Source of the DNA: an uncultured Chlamydiaceae bacterium
Lineage (GTDB): Bacteria; Chlamydiota; Chlamydiia; Chlamydiales; Chlamydiaceae
Length of the DNA stretch: 50,592 nucleotides
Direction of reading: 5' to 3'
NCBI GenBank assembly: GCA_937884635.1
Contig: CALGBW010000038.1
Location: 1-50,592, forward strand
Position numbers and translations under genes: made by a program. Numbering within the stretch: the first letter of the stretch is position 1; each line of letters starts with the position of its first letter. Of the stretch, positions 15,525 through 24,337 are shown in pieces. The notes beneath the pieces are model-generated. The model did no database searches and had not been told where the DNA came from. It saw nothing but the letters and a program-made list of their open reading frames with translations.

Positions 15525-17507
15525 TTACCTTCTATTACTACGGCGAGAGCCCATTATCATTTGAGCTGCAACAAATAGATAATAGAAGAAGAATACAACT
15601 TGGAATACTGAACGCACTGTTAAAGCAGTAGTATGTACGGTACCATCTTCCAAAGCTCCTGTAAAATTGCTAAAGGTGTAATTTTCCCTCGAGTAAGGAT
15701 AAATAGGATCAGTCGTACAATTACTGCTATTATTACAATTTTGCCGACAAGAGGGCAGTAAGGCTAGGTTTGACAGATCCATTCCCAAAGTAGTAATACA
15801 TAAGAGCGCAGCACCAAAAAGTAAACGGAGTACGAAAGTACTTATTCGAATAGCCGTATTTTCCTGCTCTGTAATTATCTGCGCAGTTCCTGTTCTTGAT
15901 ACCAAGCATCTATTAGACTCGTTCTCGCTAGATGCAGAGGAGCTACTACTGCTCCCTCCACCTTGTTCTTCATCTCCCCCACGACCAGATACCATATTCA
16001 TAATTTGTCTATACAAATGTGGACTCGCACACCTGATAAAGAGCCGCTGCGCAGCCCCATAAAGACTCCCACCATACTGAGACAAAAGATCAAGAGCAAA
16101 CAACTCCGTTAGGAGGATCATGGACCACATACCATTAAATAACTGACAGGTAGTCACCCTTTCACCGGCTAGATATTGCCGAAAGTTCATAAAGTTAAAT
16201 CGCGTAGACTCTACAACGACTATACCTACACTCACTCGTGCTAAATCAGAGAAAAATCGGGACAATATACGCGCACACCGCCATCTACGTCGTCTTGTTG
16301 TGCCATTTGTTACCCACAAAATAATACTTCCCACACCGCTTGCCATAAAACAAGATGCGCAAAAGATAATGGGAGCTTCATTCAAACCTGCATTCAAAAT
16401 ACCGCGATGCCCTACCATACTTACGAAAGTTACAACGCCACCTAATGCCTCTAAACACCTACATATCCTCTCATGGCAATTGGTAGGAGCATAATTATCC
16501 CATGCTTCCGTTCCTGTCCTTGGCGAGTTTAAAAAACCTGCAATCCATTGAAAAACCCTACTACGTTCACCTACATCATCATGTTCTGGATCAATTGTAC
16601 AAACATATATAAACTCATGCCGACCTAGTCCTTCTTGTCTAAATAATGACACACATACACTGCTTAATGGAGAAAATCCGGCCAAGCGCGAGAGTTCTGC
16701 ACGCAAAGGTAAATTATACGAAGGATCTAACCCAGCAGGGACAAGTGAAGTAAGATCTGGTGAATACCGGACTGTAGTGATTCTACCCCGAGCTCTTTCT
16801 CCGTAGTAACTGACAAAACTCGCATAAGTGAAAAAATCACACGTCACCCTATAGTAATGTGCATTTTCAGCAGAAGGGACAAATGTACTAGGACCTATAC
16901 CTACTACACGTATCCGGCGCGCTAGACAGGGGTAGCATCTTTGGAATAAACGATAGGCTAATTCAATAAAAGCACCGGAAGACCCAGTGTAAACCTGTAA
17001 ATAACAACCTCTTGGATAACAAGAAAAAAACCTACACCAAGTTTCTAAAAGGGCACGTACAACAGGATGATTACGAGCAACTGGACTTAACAGGAAGCAA
17101 ACCCGAGGTGTTCCTTCACAAATCACTGTTACCGGCATCCCACCCAATACTTCACTTAATGCATATCCTTCGCCAGCCGCCGTGAGATTACTCCTTCCCC
17201 TGGAACCTAGAAATCCAATCCCTATCGCTCCCCTACAAGGTAAAGAATTTGAGTTACTACTGGACTCCCCAGCTCTACACACAACAGTCATAGCACTTGA
17301 GCTGGCGTTTGAACCACATACTGTGCAATTTACCACTGCTGCTGTCCTTTGTCTATTTGGACACGTACTCCCTGACGATGCACTACTGGAGCTCGCTGAT
17401 GAACTTGAAGGGCTTGAGGGACTACTAGAGCTAGACGAACTATTAGAATTAGATGATTGGTTGGAATGAGAACAAGTTGAAGAACAACATGGGCAAAGAG
17501 GATTCAT
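15525..17507 (-). CDS. Chlamydia-specific Ser/Cys-rich membrane protein (family B, copy 1)
   Basis: 660 aa, function unknown. The start MNPLCPCCSSTC leads into an almost pure Ser tract (about residues 18-46). A large conserved domain follows with IGFLGSRGRS, EGYALSEVLGG, VICEGT, HPVVRALLETWC and VGIGPSTFVPSAENAHYYRV. Near the C-terminus are another Ser/Glu-rich linker and two membrane segments (about residues 555-575 and 635-655) that bracket a small Cys/Asn-rich loop. The 668 aa gene at 18054 is a close paralogue. From memory the family may be DUF687. The bilobed hydrophobic end recalls inclusion membrane proteins, but localisation is inference. Confidence 0.78.
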   Translation of the reverse strand: MNPLCPCCSSTCSHSNQSSNSNSSSSSSSPSSPSSSSASSSSASSGSTCPNRQRTAAVVNCTVCGSNASSSAMTVVCRAGESSSNSNSLPCRGAIGIGFLGSRGRSNLTAAGEGYALSEVLGGMPVTVICEGTPRVCFLLSPVARNHPVVRALLETWCRFFSCYPRGCYLQVYTGSSGAFIELAYRLFQRCYPCLARRIRVVGIGPSTFVPSAENAHYYRVTCDFFTYASFVSYYGERARGRITTVRYSPDLTSLVPAGLDPSYNLPLRAELSRLAGFSPLSSVCVSLFRQEGLGRHEFIYVCTIDPEHDDVGERSRVFQWIAGFLNSPRTGTEAWDNYAPTNCHERICRCLEALGGVVTFVSMVGHRGILNAGLNEAPIIFCASCFMASGVGSIILWVTNGTTRRRRWRCARILSRFFSDLARVSVGIVVVESTRFNFMNFRQYLAGERVTTCQLFNGMWSMILLTELFALDLLSQYGGSLYGAAQRLFIRCASPHLYRQIMNMVSGRGGDEEQGGGSSSSSSASSENESNRCLVSRTGTAQIITEQENTAIRISTFVLRLLFGAALLCITTLGMDLSNLALLPSCRQNCNNSSNCTTDPIYPYSRENYTFSNFTGALEDGTVHTTALTVRSVFQVVFFFYYLFVAAQMIMGSRRSNRR

Positions 17508-18053
17508 AACACACTTCTATAGAATACAATCCAAATACACAAAATAACCATGTAGTCACTTGGACATACGCTGTCCTATTAAGCAACTATCACTCTTCCT
17601 GCAAAAATATTTCTTGCAGATTGCCAATGAATTTGGACCGTATAGATGCGTGAAAGCCTGGATGTGAAAGGAATTTAAAAAGCTAACTTCACATCAATCA
17701 GCCCTTAAACCCATTTTTGACCTTAAAAACAGAAATCGAGTCAATTATCCTTGACTAACTTCAGAGGAACGCTTTGCCGTCCTGAAAAGAAGTCTGCTGA
17801 TCGTGCAGTCAGGAAACGCAGTTCATGACAAACAAGCGCAGATGTACACAAATGTAGCAATAGGTAAACACATAGGAAGATACAGAAGACTCATATTCTT
17901 GAGTCATCCAACACCATCCGGACTGCATGAAGACGAGGATAATACATGGGGAAGAAAAAAAACCATCTTCTAAATCACTAAACATAAGAGTGTTAACTAT
18001 TCTTCAATCAGCCTAAAAGCTTATCTGTTTACACTTAGTACATAACACAAAAA
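17508..18053. other. 546-base region between the tandem family B genes
   Basis: The region contains no open gene. Its middle (17681-17815) holds a relic described separately. The right part, about 17830-18053, has no recognisable element; CTTCAATCAGC at 18002-18012 echoes the CATCAATCAGC motif seen twice elsewhere in the cluster. The promoter for the family B gene to the left should lie in the first 150 bases. No strong terminator for the 668 aa gene was seen. Confidence 0.4.
17681..17815 (-). pseudogene. relic of the 3' end of a family A gene
   Basis: From 17681 the sequence AGCTAACTTCACATCAATCA matches 20222 onward (AGCTAACCGCACATCAATCA). The match continues with few differences through the terminator-like inverted repeat and stop codon into the last codons of the 307 aa family A gene, including GACTAACTTCA and a CAGGAA block. 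A deletion of about 15-20 bases and many stops make it non-coding. Further right the similarity fades. I infer that a family A plus family B unit was duplicated and the family A copy decayed here. Confidence 0.5.
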
Positions 18054-20060
18054 CTACCTTCTATGACGAGAGCGTCTTATTGTGCTAAATAAGACATAGA
18101 GATAATAGAACAAGAACACAGTCTGAAATACTAAACGAACTGTTCTGGCAGTATTATACACACTAGCATCTTCAAATAATCCCCCCGCTCCTGGATATGT
18201 ATAATTATTCCCTAGATACGCATAAATAGGCGTTGTTGTACAATTGCCCAGTGAGTGTGTAATGTTCCCCTCTGTAGAACTACCACATTCTTGCCGACAC
18301 ATAGGCAAAATTCGTATCGCAGATAGGTCTATCCCCAGAAACCCTATAGACAAGGCTATAGAAGAAAATACTAAGTCAAAGACAAAGTTTGCTGTTCGTA
18401 TAGCTGCGCTTTCTTGTCTTGTTATGACTGAGGAATCTCTCCCACTTCTTATTAATGCTGTTGTACTCGTCTCACTGACACTACTAACGGTGCTCTCATT
18501 CCTAGTTAACCCCCTTTCCTCATCCCTGCCAGACAAAGCCCTCATAATCCCTGAGTACAAATGTGGATGTGTCCATCGTATAAATAACCTTTGGAAAAAG
18601 CTATAAACACTCCCTCCGTAGTGAGGTAATAAATCAGCCAACGTTAACTCTGTAAGAAGGGTCATAGACCAAACGCTATTGAACAAAACGCAGCGATTCA
18701 TGCCTCCGGGAGTAGTCATGTGGTTTCGCAGATCCATAACCCCAAATCGCATACAATCTATAAATTCGATGTACCCACTTACCCTAGCTAAGTCAGAGAA
18801 AAATCTGGCTAGCACACGCAAACATCTCAAATTCTGTCGTCTTGTTCTAGAGTTTGTGACCCATAATATAATGCCCCCCACACCATTCAAGAAATAAGAG
18901 GAAGCACAAAACACAGTAGGCGCATCATCCCATCCCATATTCAAAATCGTTCGCGTTCCTACCATGCATACCCAAGTCACAGCTCGAGACGCTTGCAACA
19001 AACAAAAGAATGTCCTTTCATGGACTCCACTAGGAGAACCATTATCCTCGGCTTCTACTTCTGTCCTAGGTGTGTTCAATAAAGACTGAACCCATTGAAA
19101 AGTCCAGCTCTCTTCACTAAGGTCAGCATCACCAGGGTTAACTACAGAAACATATACAAGCTGATGCCTTTCCTCTGTACTTCTCTCCCAGGATATACAA
19201 GGCGCCGCTAATGAAGACACCCCAAGCAAACGCATGACTTCCGTTCGTAATGCAATATCATATGATGCATCTAGCGCCGCCGGCACAAGTGAAGACAGAT
19301 CAGGTGAGTAAGGAATAGTGAGCACCCGGCCTTGCGCATTTTCCCTGTAGAAATCCCTGAAATTAAAGTAAGTGAAAAAATCACAAGATACCCGGTAGTA
19401 CCGTGCCTCCATAGCGGAAGGGACAAATGAACTGACACCAATACCGACTACATATATCCGGCGCGCATGATATGGGCATCGTTGCAGAAATAAACGAAAG
19501 GCCTCCTCAAGAAAAGCTCCTGCAGATCCCACGTATACTTGTAGATAACGACCTTGTGGATTTTGAGTAAAAAAATTACACCAGGTTTCTAAAAGCGCCC
19601 TTACAACAGGATGATCAGAAGAAACAGGACTAAGAAAACAACAAATTTGCGAAGTTCCTTCACAAATAGCTGTTACCGACGCCCCACCTAAAATCTCACT
19701 TAATACATACCCCTCTGCAGCAATCGTTTCCCAGCTTCTTCCCCTTGACCCTAAAAAACCTATCTCTATTGAAGAAGGAATTGAATCTGGAAAATTGCCG
19801 TGCTCCGCAGCGACACATAATACTCTAGCAGCACTTGATCTAGATCGATGGCCAGAGACAGTTTGCATTATCCTCGTCTCTACACGCCCCTCTCCAGAAG
19901 ATAACCGCGTATAGCAAACACAAGCATGGGTCCCAGACCCTTCCGATGAACTTAAAGAACCTGAAGAATCAGATGAACTACTAGAACTAGATGAACCATT
20001 CGGACTAAGTGAAATGCTCCCACTAAAAGAAGGGGAACAACATGAGCAAAGAGGATTCAT
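18054..20060 (-). CDS. Chlamydia-specific Ser/Cys-rich membrane protein (family B, copy 2)
   Basis: 668 aa paralogue of the 660 aa neighbour, collinear over the full length. It keeps MNPLCSCCSPSF, a Ser-rich N-terminal tract (about residues 22-42), IGFLGSRGRS, EGYVLSEILGG, HPVVRALLETWC, FVPSAMEARYYRVSCDFFTY, GVGGIILWVTN, and two C-terminal membrane segments (about 565-585 and 640-660) around a Cys-containing loop. The Ser tract and the linker before the membrane segments are the most diverged parts. It lies 206 bases downstream of the family A gene on the same strand. Function unknown; host-interaction roles for this family are inference from lineage restriction and copy expansion. Confidence 0.78.
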   Translation of the reverse strand: MNPLCSCCSPSFSGSISLSPNGSSSSSSSSDSSGSLSSSEGSGTHACVCYTRLSSGEGRVETRIMQTVSGHRSRSSAARVLCVAAEHGNFPDSIPSSIEIGFLGSRGRSWETIAAEGYVLSEILGGASVTAICEGTSQICCFLSPVSSDHPVVRALLETWCNFFTQNPQGRYLQVYVGSAGAFLEEAFRLFLQRCPYHARRIYVVGIGVSSFVPSAMEARYYRVSCDFFTYFNFRDFYRENAQGRVLTIPYSPDLSSLVPAALDASYDIALRTEVMRLLGVSSLAAPCISWERSTEERHQLVYVSVVNPGDADLSEESWTFQWVQSLLNTPRTEVEAEDNGSPSGVHERTFFCLLQASRAVTWVCMVGTRTILNMGWDDAPTVFCASSYFLNGVGGIILWVTNSRTRRQNLRCLRVLARFFSDLARVSGYIEFIDCMRFGVMDLRNHMTTPGGMNRCVLFNSVWSMTLLTELTLADLLPHYGGSVYSFFQRLFIRWTHPHLYSGIMRALSGRDEERGLTRNESTVSSVSETSTTALIRSGRDSSVITRQESAAIRTANFVFDLVFSSIALSIGFLGIDLSAIRILPMCRQECGSSTEGNITHSLGNCTTTPIYAYLGNNYTYPGAGGLFEDASVYNTARTVRLVFQTVFLFYYLYVLFSTIRRSRHRR

Positions 20061-20241
20061 AATAAACTTCTACAACACATAACCCAAATACAAATACAAC
20101 CTTTGATCACGACTTAGCTTAAAGACACTAAGCCATGACCATTTCACAAGTAGAAACGGGTTAGAGCTAAATAGATGTGAGTTTAGAAGAACTGAATTCT
20201 ATGAATCCTTGAAGGAGCCAGAGCTAACCGCACATCAATCA

Positions 20242-20273
20242 GCTCTTAAAACCCCTTTCTTTGATCTTAAGAG
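20242..20273 (-). terminator. inverted repeat at the end of the family A gene
   Basis: GCTCTTAA (20242-20249) and TTAAGAGC (20266-20273) form a perfect 8 bp stem that includes the stop codon at 20267-20269. The loop is 16 bases and no long T run follows, so it is a weak terminator or a processing signal. The same element, partly decayed, sits in the relic at 17681-17815. Confidence 0.4.
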
Positions 20274-21190
20274 CAGAATATCGAGACAATCATGCCCGAT
20301 TTCTTGATCTTTTCTCCGACTAACTTCATGAGAATATCTTGATCTCCTGTAGAGAAACACTGCTTATGCCGCAATAAATCAGGAAGCAATGAAGCCTCTC
20401 CAGAAGGTGTCTTGCCTAAACAAAGTAGTGTACTAGTCATAGCTTTTAAGAAATTTTTAGGGGACACGCTACAGTAAACATTCCTATCTGAACATCCTCT
20501 TCTGTTAGAGCTTCTATCATAACAACAATATACAAACCTAAAGTCTGGCGTATCAAAGACATGCTGCAGAGCAATCACAAACTGTTTCGCTTCTTCTTTC
20601 CCTAAAGGCTTAGATTCTCCCGAAGAAGAGTCTTTCACTATGAGCAACTCAGCCCAACTCTGAAGTTTACTCCAATCGACCAGACCATAATCCACACCAC
20701 CGTTGGTCATCTTACGAGCAATGTAAACAGTAAATGAGCAATTTGGAGCTTGTGCACACTTAGATTTTTCAGGGACCCAACAACGCTGGAAACGGCTTGA
20801 GACGCGACAGTACTTGCTGCGCATTAGATAGTTTTGTAATCCTAAGATCGCCGACATATTCAATATTCCATTAGCTCGCTCGCAAGAACCCACAGCATCC
20901 CGCCATAAAGATGTACTATGAGAACGTTGCCTTGCAACAGCCAACTCTTTACTACCGGTAGCTACAACAACTCGCCCAAAGAAATTGCCCAATCCCATAC
21001 GCAACATATAACGGCAATACCATCTTGGCGAATAGGGATTGCAACGAAGCACACGCTCACATAAAGCCCTCACCTTACCGCAGGGCGACAAAAGATTATA
21101 TGCATCTTTAAGTAAAGAAACAAAGTTACATTTTCTGCAGTGCTGTGCACAAGAAACAGCACACGCGTTACCAAGAATACAACTAGTCAT
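20267..21190 (-). CDS. Chlamydia-specific Cys-rich hypothetical protein (family A, second copy)
   Basis: 307 aa from the ATG at 21190, which has GGAG five bases upstream; the frame extends to 21247 without support. About 20 Cys residues, including C4, C10, C14, C18 and C21 near the start and CC at 222-223. The mixed alpha/beta middle (about residues 151-225) aligns with residues 184-250 of the 348 aa protein at 14446. There is no signal peptide or transmembrane helix. The many cysteines would fit disulfide cross-linking in elementary bodies or metal binding, but neither can be decided here. It probably precedes the 668 aa gene in one transcript or is separated by the inverted repeat at its stop. 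Confidence 0.7.
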   Translation of the reverse strand: MTSCILGNACAVSCAQHCRKCNFVSLLKDAYNLLSPCGKVRALCERVLRCNPYSPRWYCRYMLRMGLGNFFGRVVVATGSKELAVARQRSHSTSLWRDAVGSCERANGILNMSAILGLQNYLMRSKYCRVSSRFQRCWVPEKSKCAQAPNCSFTVYIARKMTNGGVDYGLVDWSKLQSWAELLIVKDSSSGESKPLGKEEAKQFVIALQHVFDTPDFRFVYCCYDRSSNRRGCSDRNVYCSVSPKNFLKAMTSTLLCLGKTPSGEASLLPDLLRHKQCFSTGDQDILMKLVGEKIKKSGMIVSIFCS

Positions 21191-21413
21191 AAAACTCCAA
21201 AACCAACATAAAAAATTCAAACAAGTCGTGGAGCGAAGGAAAATCAAATAAAAACGAAGGAATACGAGTATTTACAATGGCAAGAACGAAATCTTGCCCC
21301 TTTTTAAAAAAGTCCCTAAAATAAAAAACGCCTAGAACACCCATCAACAAGAAATAGGCCCCTAGACAACTTCATTCAGATAAAACTTTATAAATCGATA
21401 TTTCGGGCATATA

Positions 21414-22169
21414 GTGAAACATAATCGCTACATTTTTGGCAATTGGAAAATGCATAAAACCATCCGAGAGGCGCTTGACTACTTGGATTCACTGACGACC
21501 TTAACAAAAGGGAAACAACCCAATATTATTGTGGGTATTGCCCCCTCCTTTTCTGCTTTATACTCCTGTCATCAGAAAATCGAGGAACTTCACTCCCCTA
21601 TCTGGCTAGGAGCACAGAATGTTCATCAAGAACAACAAGGAGCATTTACTGGAGAAATCTCTCTTCCTATGTTGATGGAAGCTGGGGCACAGTTTGTCCT
21701 CATTGGACACTCAGAGAGACGGCATATTTTTCAAGAAAGCGACGAAATCATAGCAGAAAAAATGCGTGCCACTTCTTCCTCTGGTTTGATTCCTGTACTC
21801 TGCATAGGAGAAACGTTAGAAGAAAAACAAGCTCAAAAAACGGAAGAAGTCTTAGCTAAACAACTCAAAACAGGTCTTTCCCTCCTAAATCCATCTACCC
21901 CCTTTTTCCTTGCTTATGAACCCGTTTGGGCTATTGGCACTGGGAAAGTAGCTTCTGTTGAGGACGTGCAGAATGTGCATGCATTTTGTCGCCGTGTTAT
22001 GCAAAACTTGTTCCCTGAAGAAGATAACACGAGTACACCCATTCTCTATGGGGGCTCTGTTAAAGTAGAAAATGCTAAAGAAATCCTAGAACTTCCCGAT
22101 GTAAATGGGGTTTTAGTCGGGGGAGCCTCTTTAGATCCTCATACTTTCTCCCAAATTGTTTTATGTTGA
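21414..22169 (+). CDS. tpiA: triosephosphate isomerase
   Basis: 251 aa glycolytic enzyme interconverting dihydroxyacetone phosphate and glyceraldehyde 3-phosphate. The GTG start gives MKHNRYIFGNWKMHKT with the catalytic lysine in NWK; the catalytic histidine is in IGHSERR, the glutamate in AYEPVWAIGTGK and the phosphate-binding loop in YGGSVK. It opens a long run of same-strand genes reaching to uvrA. Confidence 0.97.
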   Translation: MKHNRYIFGNWKMHKTIREALDYLDSLTTLTKGKQPNIIVGIAPSFSALYSCHQKIEELHSPIWLGAQNVHQEQQGAFTGEISLPMLMEAGAQFVLIGHSERRHIFQESDEIIAEKMRATSSSGLIPVLCIGETLEEKQAQKTEEVLAKQLKTGLSLLNPSTPFFLAYEPVWAIGTGKVASVEDVQNVHAFCRRVMQNLFPEEDNTSTPILYGGSVKVENAKEILELPDVNGVLVGGASLDPHTFSQIVLC

Positions 22170-22184
22170 TGATAACCCCCTGCT

Positions 22185-22204
22185 CTCTAGATTAAAATCT
22201 AGAG
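22185..22204. other. perfect hairpin between tpiA and xseA
   Basis: CTCTAGAT-TAAA-ATCTAGAG is a perfect 8 bp stem with a 4-base loop in the short gap between the genes. No T run follows, so it is unlikely to be a full terminator. It may stabilise the tpiA 3' end, be an RNase site, or partly attenuate read-through. Confidence 0.55.
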
Positions 22205-22244
22205 GGTCACTGTGCCTATATTTAATCTAGTTCCTGCAGGTGAC

Positions 22245-23846
22245 ATGATGCTTTCTCCAACACCCCAGTTAGTCACTCCCCTCACTGAGTCAATTAAAAA
22301 TCTACTCGAATCTAACTTTTGCCATATTGTGGTGAAAGGAGAGCTAAGCAATGTTTCTCTACAACCCAGTGGCCACCTATATTTTGGGATTAAGGATAGC
22401 AAGTCCTTTCTAAATGGAGCCTTTTTCCATTTCAGAAGCAAGGGTGGGGACCGTTGTCCTAAAAACGGAGATAGCGTGATCATCCATGGGAAATTAACAG
22501 TGTATGCTCCAAGAGGACAATACCAAATTGTTGCTCATGCTTTACTATATGATGGAGAAGGTGATCTGCTACAACAGCTAGAAGAAAGAAAACGCCGCCT
22601 AACTCTTGCAGGCTATTTTTCCTCAGAACGCAAACAACCTATCCCAATCTCCCCCCAAACCATTGGAGTCATTACAAGCCCAACGGGCGCTGTCATTCAA
22701 GACATCTTGCGTGTTTTATCTCGTCGTCGCCCCTGCTTTCACATTCTTCTTTATCCTGTTACCGTTCAGGGAAACACAGCGGCAGAGGAAATTTGCCGTG
22801 CTATTCGAACGTTTAATGAAGAAAAACTTGCTGACGTCTTAATCATTGCACGGGGAGGTGGAAGCCTAGAAGATCTTTGGGCCTTTAATGAGGAAATTTT
22901 AGTTAAAGCGATCGCAGCCAGCTCCATCCCTATTATCTCTGCTGTTGGCCATGAAACGGACTATACGCTCTGTGACCTTGCAGCAGATGTACGCGCTCCC
23001 ACTCCCTCTGCTGCTGCTGAAATTGTATACAAATTAAATCAAGAACAGTTGACTCGTACTCTGGATCAATATTTTCATCATGTTTCCACGCACGCCAAAC
23101 AATTACTTTCAGCGAAAACAGCCCTTATACAGCAGTGGAAGAGGTATTTTCTCTCTTTAGATTTCTTCCGTACAGCCCAACAAACATTGGACTACACGGA
23201 AAGTGCCATTGCACAGACCATGGAATCCTCCTTGCAATCGCAAAAACAACGTTACCTGCATACCGTTCGCATGTTAAAAGTAGCGTCTCACGCCAAACAC
23301 ATGCAAACAGTACGAACAGCAGGAAAAATGGTAGCGCAAGCTCTAAATCATAAGTTGTCCTCTTCTCGACAAAATCTTTTTCAAATTCAAAAATCTTTAC
23401 TTGAGAGAGATACAACACAGTATGTATCCAAATTCTCCTTCTTAAAATTATCTATACAAAGACAACAACACGCACTACTCACCCAAGCGAAGCAAAAACA
23501 CATAACGATACAGACCTCGGGTAAACGCTTAACAGCCCAATTACAGCAACAAATCCGGTATGAACGTCATAAATTAAAGAAAATTGCTTATTCTATTCAG
23601 TCTGCATTCCCCTTTCTTCTAGCTAAAAGGAAGGAACAATACCACTCCCTCCAACATCGACTGCACGCCTTAAACCCAAAAAATATTTTACAGAGAGGAT
23701 ACGCGATGCTCTTTGACTTTAATGGGGGATCCGCTATCATTTCCTCTCAGGATTTGCAAGAACAGAAAGCCATAAAAGCGATCTTACAAGATGGCGAGGT
23801 CACGTTCACGATCGCTAATGTAACGATAAAAGCTAGAGAATTGTGA
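22245..23846 (+). CDS. xseA: exodeoxyribonuclease VII large subunit
   Basis: 533 aa from the ATG at 22245 (CAGG upstream); a GTG at 22212 would give 544 aa. It degrades single-stranded DNA together with XseB. The N-terminal OB-fold (residues about 10-110) is followed by the catalytic domain with GVITSPTGAVIQDI, RGGGSLEDLWAFN and GHETDYTLCDLAADVRAPTP, then a long Gln/Lys-rich coiled-coil region (about 280-460) that binds XseB subunits. Its stop overlaps the xseB start. Confidence 0.96.
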   Translation: MMLSPTPQLVTPLTESIKNLLESNFCHIVVKGELSNVSLQPSGHLYFGIKDSKSFLNGAFFHFRSKGGDRCPKNGDSVIIHGKLTVYAPRGQYQIVAHALLYDGEGDLLQQLEERKRRLTLAGYFSSERKQPIPISPQTIGVITSPTGAVIQDILRVLSRRRPCFHILLYPVTVQGNTAAEEICRAIRTFNEEKLADVLIIARGGGSLEDLWAFNEEILVKAIAASSIPIISAVGHETDYTLCDLAADVRAPTPSAAAEIVYKLNQEQLTRTLDQYFHHVSTHAKQLLSAKTALIQQWKRYFLSLDFFRTAQQTLDYTESAIAQTMESSLQSQKQRYLHTVRMLKVASHAKHMQTVRTAGKMVAQALNHKLSSSRQNLFQIQKSLLERDTTQYVSKFSFLKLSIQRQQHALLTQAKQKHITIQTSGKRLTAQLQQQIRYERHKLKKIAYSIQSAFPFLLAKRKEQYHSLQHRLHALNPKNILQRGYAMLFDFNGGSAIISSQDLQEQKAIKAILQDGEVTFTIANVTIKAREL

Positions 23847-24085
23847 TGGAAAAGCCTTCCTTTGAGAAAGCAATGCAACGCTTAGAAGAAATTGTAGACA
23901 TAATGAACCAACCAGCAACCTCTTTGGATGATTCTCTCAAATTATATGAAGAGGCAGATGTGCTGATGCGCATTTGTGAAACGCGCATTCGTGAAGTGGA
24001 ACAGCGAGTCCGCGAACTGTCTGAAAAAAGACAGTTAGATTTTTCTGATGAAGAGAACATTGTTAGTGAGTCTTCGGCAGAATAA
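23846..24085 (+). CDS. xseB: exodeoxyribonuclease VII small subunit
   Basis: 79 aa with the XseB pattern SFEKAMQRLEEIVDIMN, LDDSLKLYEEADVLMR and a Glu-rich tail. The ATG shares one base with the xseA TGA (TGATG); an adjacent GTG three bases earlier is an alternative start. XseB helices wrap the XseA coiled coil to form the active nuclease. A second XseB-like protein follows immediately. Confidence 0.93.
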   Translation: MEKPSFEKAMQRLEEIVDIMNQPATSLDDSLKLYEEADVLMRICETRIREVEQRVRELSEKRQLDFSDEENIVSESSAE

Positions 24086-24086
24086 A

Positions 24087-24335
24087 ATGACCTCCCCTCT
24101 TAGCATAGACGACATTCTATTGCGATTGTCGGATTTAATTGTTGATCTTGATAGTGTTTCCTCTATAGATGAAGCCTTAACTTCTTATGAAGCTATCTTC
24201 TCTCTCCTTCATGAAGGACAGAAACAACTCAGTGTTATGAGTCAAAAATGTGAACTATTGATTCTTTCCTCAGATGGCACTTTATTAAAAGATCCCCAAG
24301 GGCATCCGGTAACCCAACACTTTTCCCGTAAATAA
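24087..24335 (+). CDS. XseB-like small helical protein
   Basis: 82 aa, start ATG one base after the xseB stop. It follows the XseB pattern: DDILLRLSDLIVDLDSV, SSIDEALTSYEAIFSLL and a final helix ending in CELLIL, then a short polar tail. It therefore looks like a diverged tandem duplicate of xseB and might bind the same XseA coiled coil. Two bases separate it from dxs. The frame upstream to 24048 overlaps xseB and is not needed. This relationship is by pattern only; an unrelated two-helix protein is possible. Confidence 0.8.
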   Translation: MTSPLSIDDILLRLSDLIVDLDSVSSIDEALTSYEAIFSLLHEGQKQLSVMSQKCELLILSSDGTLLKDPQGHPVTQHFSRK

Positions 24336-24337
24336 AA

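Noticed and set aside
17182..17469. 95 aa rightward Leu/Glu-rich frame opposite the family B gene
   Set aside because: It is the antisense reading of the serine tract and has no start signal.
22185..22204. Terminator between tpiA and xseA
   Set aside because: The hairpin is perfect but no T run follows in either direction, so it is listed only as a hairpin.
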